Assembly: GCA_965232405.1 (NCBI GenBank)
Contig: OZ246966.1
Span: forward strand, 2,666,001-2,730,000
Source: RCIO01 sp965232405
GTDB lineage: Bacteria > Pseudomonadota > Alphaproteobacteria > Rhizobiales > Rhizobiaceae
Direction of reading: 5' to 3'
DNA: 64,000 nt
Part shown: positions 61,020 through 64,000 of the stretch, in pieces
Numbering within the stretch: the stretch's first letter is position 1
Layout of the letters: each line of letters begins with the position of its first letter
Notes under the pieces: generated by a model
Databases searched by the model: none
The model's input: only the letters and a program-made list of their open reading frames with translations
What the model was told of the DNA's origin: nothing
Translations under genes and position numbers: made by a program

Positions 61020-62306
61020 GTGAAACTCCTGCGCGACAACGAGTTGATCTACGGGCGGCTTTTGCAGATCGCCGAGCCGCATCTGATTGAGCGCTACAAC
61101 AAGGCGCTGAAGGCATTCGGCCTGAAGCCGACCGAGCTCGATGGTTTCGAGATCGACCGCACGGGCTTTTCGCCGCAGATCGCCGAAGAGCTTGGCGATG
61201 TGCATTATCTCGACCCCAATCAGGTCAATCGCCGCTTCATCATCCTGACGCCGCAGCAGATCGACCTGCCTGTCGTTCACACCGCTTTTTCGAACACTTC
61301 GCAGCTTGTCTACGAGTTCATGTCGCGCAACGCGCGCGCCATTGACGCGCTGACGATCAAGGACGTGATCTACGGCGAGATCGAGGATTCCGTCTCCAAG
61401 GTCGAGGACATCGAGGATCTGCTGTCGATCAATCAGGTCCAGTTCCGGGTGCTTTCGGCTGAGGACGTTGTCGGCAAGGCGGCTGAGCTTGGCGCGCTGG
61501 TCGACCGGCTCAAGCTGGAACCCGAAGCCTGGCGCGACGACGAGATGCTCAGGCACATGGTCGAACTAGCCAAGGTCACCGGAGACATCCGGGAAAATGC
61601 GCTGGTGCCCGACCAGGTCGTGTTCCGGCACAGCGCATACTGGACCAGCCATTTCGGCGGGCTTTACGTGTTCATCGACCCCGACGTGACAACCGTTATC
61701 TCTGACCCGACTGCCCCCGGTTTCTGCCGCTCGCGGCCGTGGCAGGTGAGTTATCTGTCGATCCGCGACCCCGAGCGCGTCTTCCGCTTTCTGGCCTCGA
61801 CCGGGCGGCTCGACCTGCCGCGCGCCTCATGGATCGAAAAGGCGGATTATCTCGAACATCGCGCCGGCCTTGTGGTGCGCGAGTTGGTTCATCGCAAAGA
61901 TCCGAAGCAGGATATCGGCGCGCTCGACCGCGTCTGGCTGCAAAGCTGGATTCACGCCAATGCCGACATGATCAATGATGACGGCCGGTTCCCGTTTCTC
62001 AACGCTGCGAAACGGGAGCTTGCCCAGCTTGGGCAACTCAGGGTCGATGAAATCCGGCCGGATTTCCGCTTCCTCGTGGTGCGGGCCAAACCGGAGCATC
62101 CGGATGCCTGGCTGACCAACCGGCTGATCTCGGATTTCGTGCCCAGCGACTTCCTGTCCCGCTACGTCTTCAACAAGCAGGGCTTCTATCTTGACTATGA
62201 CCAATTCGATCCGGTCTGGCGGCGCTATGTTGTCGATACGCTCAAAAGCACATATCTCAGGGACAAACTTGCCTTCCGGAAGCGTCTCTACGGGCTTGCG
62301 GACTAA
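61020..62306 (+). CDS. Unknown protein, fourth gene of the AAA+ operon
   Basis: The 428-residue protein starts with a GTG preceded by AAGGGAGCAAA. It appears cytoplasmic, with mixed alpha/beta character and no recognised catalytic motif. Conserved-looking blocks are LIYGRLLQIAEPHLIERYNK, VNRRFIILTPQQIDLPVVHT and DPTAPGFCRSRPWQVSYLSI, and the C-terminal SDFVPSDFLSRYVFNKQGFY. It is separated from the AAA+ gene by the DUF559 element but only 17 bp from the DUF2333 gene, and probably belonged to the same transcript before insertion. The function is unknown. Confidence 0.8.
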   Translation: MKLLRDNELIYGRLLQIAEPHLIERYNKALKAFGLKPTELDGFEIDRTGFSPQIAEELGDVHYLDPNQVNRRFIILTPQQIDLPVVHTAFSNTSQLVYEFMSRNARAIDALTIKDVIYGEIEDSVSKVEDIEDLLSINQVQFRVLSAEDVVGKAAELGALVDRLKLEPEAWRDDEMLRHMVELAKVTGDIRENALVPDQVVFRHSAYWTSHFGGLYVFIDPDVTTVISDPTAPGFCRSRPWQVSYLSIRDPERVFRFLASTGRLDLPRASWIEKADYLEHRAGLVVRELVHRKDPKQDIGALDRVWLQSWIHANADMINDDGRFPFLNAAKRELAQLGQLRVDEIRPDFRFLVVRAKPEHPDAWLTNRLISDFVPSDFLSRYVFNKQGFYLDYDQFDPVWRRYVVDTLKSTYLRDKLAFRKRLYGLAD

Positions 62307-62323
62307 ACGGGGACCCGTACGCG

Positions 62324-63433
62324 ATGCTTGATCCGATCGTGAATTTCTTCACCCGCGTCTTTCATGCGATCGGGCGCGGTATCGGGCTCCTGGTCGCGTG
62401 GATCATGTGGCCCTTTCTGGCGGCGGGGCGCTGGTATGCAAGGCGGCGCTGGGTGGTCAAGGGACCGATCGGCATAGTCCTGATCGCGCTTGTCGGCTTC
62501 TACATCTACTTTGTCTGGAACTCGCAGGTCTGGACCAATTTCAATCCCGGCTACGCCGCAGCCTACGAATTCAACGAGCGCAACAACTCGGCCGGCGTCG
62601 AAGTGGCCGATGCGCCCGGCACCTGCTCGCGCTCGGCCATTGCCGACGTTACGGCGGACCTGATCAATCTCAACGTGAACGAGAATGCATGGATTTCCTC
62701 CATGCTGCTCTACAAGCTCGGGCTCTTCGGCGTTGACTGGGATCATACCCCCTTTCTGGACAACAAGGCGTCGTTCCAGCGCGGCATCAACCAGACGGTG
62801 CGGCGCACGACGGTTGAACTGGTCGACACGCTCGGTCGTATCCGCGGCACATCGCAGGTGGACCAGAACCTGCAGGATGCACGGGGCAACATGCAGTTCG
62901 ACGAGGAGACCTGGTATTTCGGGCTGAACCCGTTCGGACCGAAAACACCGACGCCGTCCTTCTACCGCTCGGCTATCCGCGACCTCGGCAATTTCAACGA
63001 CAGGCTGGGAAGCTGCGACGCGACATTCGACGGCCGGGCTGACAATTTGCTGACCTTCATCGACCGTATCGCCAACGATATCGGCTCGACCTCCGATATC
63101 CTTCGCGAGCGCTCGGAAAACTACAATCGCGGCTGGTTCGACACCCGCGCTGATGACCGCTTCTGGTTCGCCTACGGTCAGCTCTACGGCTATTACGGGA
63201 TCATGAAGGGCGCACGGGCCGATTTCCACGATATCATCAATTCGCGCGGGCTTGGGCCGCTATGGGACCGGCTGGACAACCAGTTCACCGCCGCGCTGGA
63301 AATCCGCCCCTTCATCATTTCCAACGGCCGCGAAGCCGGTTGGATCATGCCCACCCACCTGGCCACGATGGGCTTTTACGTGCTGCGCGTGCGCACCAAT
63401 CTGACCGAGATCAGGGACGTGCTGGACCGTTAG
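62324..63433 (+). CDS. DUF2333 family inner-membrane protein
   Basis: The 369-residue protein has two N-terminal hydrophobic segments (about 18-36 and 48-66, GPIGIVLIALVGFYIYFVWN) and a large, presumably periplasmic domain (70-369). DUF2333 features include WISSMLLYKLGLFGVDWDHT, RTTVELVDTLGRIRGTSQVD and FWFAYGQLYGYYGIMKGARA. It ends YVLRVRTNLTEIRDVLDR. It is the last gene of the operon and its only clear membrane component, so it may anchor the AAA+ complex to the envelope. The function is unknown. Confidence 0.88.
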   Translation: MLDPIVNFFTRVFHAIGRGIGLLVAWIMWPFLAAGRWYARRRWVVKGPIGIVLIALVGFYIYFVWNSQVWTNFNPGYAAAYEFNERNNSAGVEVADAPGTCSRSAIADVTADLINLNVNENAWISSMLLYKLGLFGVDWDHTPFLDNKASFQRGINQTVRRTTVELVDTLGRIRGTSQVDQNLQDARGNMQFDEETWYFGLNPFGPKTPTPSFYRSAIRDLGNFNDRLGSCDATFDGRADNLLTFIDRIANDIGSTSDILRERSENYNRGWFDTRADDRFWFAYGQLYGYYGIMKGARADFHDIINSRGLGPLWDRLDNQFTAALEIRPFIISNGREAGWIMPTHLATMGFYVLRVRTNLTEIRDVLDR

Positions 63434-63450
63434 CGATCTTTCCCGAGCGA

Positions 63451-63762
63451 TCAGCTTTTCAAAAGTATGTCCGGCTCTATCTCGCCTTCCAGCACTTCGC
63501 GCGGTCCGTCAGCAGAGTGCTCATCGTCGGTCACTTCGGACACGCTGTAGAGCTTGTCGTTGCGAAATGCGCTCGCGAAGCGGGTTGATTTGTCGTCGGC
63601 CGGCAAGGCGCCGGAGCCAAGGAAATCGTCCTCTGCCTCGCTGGCGACAATGCGAGCGTCTGCGGGCGATTCCGCTCTGACGACGACAGTTCCCTGAGAT
63701 GGGGCCAGGTCCCAGTTCGGGTCGTCAGGGGAGGTGATCGGTTCCAGTCTGAAGATTTTCAT
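63451..63762 (-). CDS. Small conserved rhizobial protein, unknown
   Basis: This 103-residue acidic protein starts at ATG 63762 (MKIFRLEPITSPDDPNWDLA); an upstream extension in frame is Arg-rich and atypical, so it is left out. The fold is likely small alpha/beta (GTVVVRAESPADARIVASEA), a pattern seen in short rhizobial proteins of unknown role. The C-terminus is acidic. It is convergent with the DUF2333 gene, 17 bp apart. The function is unknown. Confidence 0.72.
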   Translation of the reverse strand: MKIFRLEPITSPDDPNWDLAPSQGTVVVRAESPADARIVASEAEDDFLGSGALPADDKSTRFASAFRNDKLYSVSEVTDDEHSADGPREVLEGEIEPDILLKS

Positions 63763-64000
63763 TCGGTTTCTCCGGGTGGATATGCATCTAAACGCGGGAC
63801 GAAACACAAAATGCAAACAGCTTCGTCCGCGATGGCTATAGCGGGTGCCAATGGTTTCATCTGGTGCTTCGATTGTGGCCGGCAACCGGCTGCCGCATCA
63901 GACAACAAGATCGACTAGGTCGACGCGCGGCGTTGCTCACCTACGTCACATTGCGCAACAGTAGGCCCTGCCACTTCGGAAGGAATGCAGCTCATAGGTT

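Overview
This 64 kb window comes from a GC-rich alphaproteobacterium of the order Hyphomicrobiales (Rhizobiales), most like the Phyllobacteriaceae/Mesorhizobium side. The evidence is a rhizobial-type flagellar locus (visN/visR, ftcR/rem, motC, motE, flaF, FliK of the MotD type), a CtrA-ChpT-SciP cell-cycle module, a choXWV choline transporter and a NolR-like regulator. The genus cannot be fixed by eye.

Region 1 (1-30070) is one nearly unbroken flagellar regulon. The minus-strand blocks are: (a) flgE-flgK-flgL-flaF, the last running off the left edge; (b) ftcR alone; (c) the translationally coupled chain fliF-fliH-like-motB-motC-fliK-lytic transglycosylase; (d) one unusually long flagellin with its own terminator; (e) flgB-flgC-fliE-flgG-flgA-flgI-motE-flgH-fliL-fliP; (f) DUF1217-flgF-fliI-unknown. 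A plus-strand block motA-fliM-fliN-fliG-flhB-unknown starts from a divergent promoter region. The LuxR-type pair visN/visR lies at its end. flgC is interrupted by an in-frame TAA where rod proteins of this group carry a Tyr codon; the rest of the reading frame is intact and joins fliE through TAATG.

Region 2 (30450-37740) holds tRNA-Met(CAT), a Gfo/Idh oxidoreductase and mnmA, followed by the cell-cycle module: sciP, a PqiA-like membrane protein, fliJ, ctrA, a lone receiver protein and chpT. The ctrA/fliJ intergenic region has seven GANTC (CcrM) sites and several CtrA-like boxes, one nearly identical to a box upstream of sciP. A DUF1134 secreted protein follows.

Region 3 (37900-54900) is metabolic and signalling: a membrane-anchored coiled-coil protein, a SpoU/TrmH methyltransferase, a NolR-like ArsR regulator, a HugZ-type protein, alpha-methylacyl-CoA racemase, a HSD10-like dehydrogenase, an exported caspase-like/periplasmic-binding-protein fusion, otsB-otsA followed by a hybrid histidine kinase, choX-choW-choV, and thymidine kinase.

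Region 4 (54919-63800) is the most novel part. It starts with a prokaryotic ionotropic-receptor-like protein, then a five-gene operon of uncharacterised proteins (coiled coil, unknown, AAA+ ATPase, unknown, DUF2333 membrane protein). The operon is split by a compact roughly 520 bp element: a DUF559 endonuclease-like gene bracketed by two inverted, near-identical hairpin repeats. This element and the interrupted operon are my best candidates for undescribed biology.
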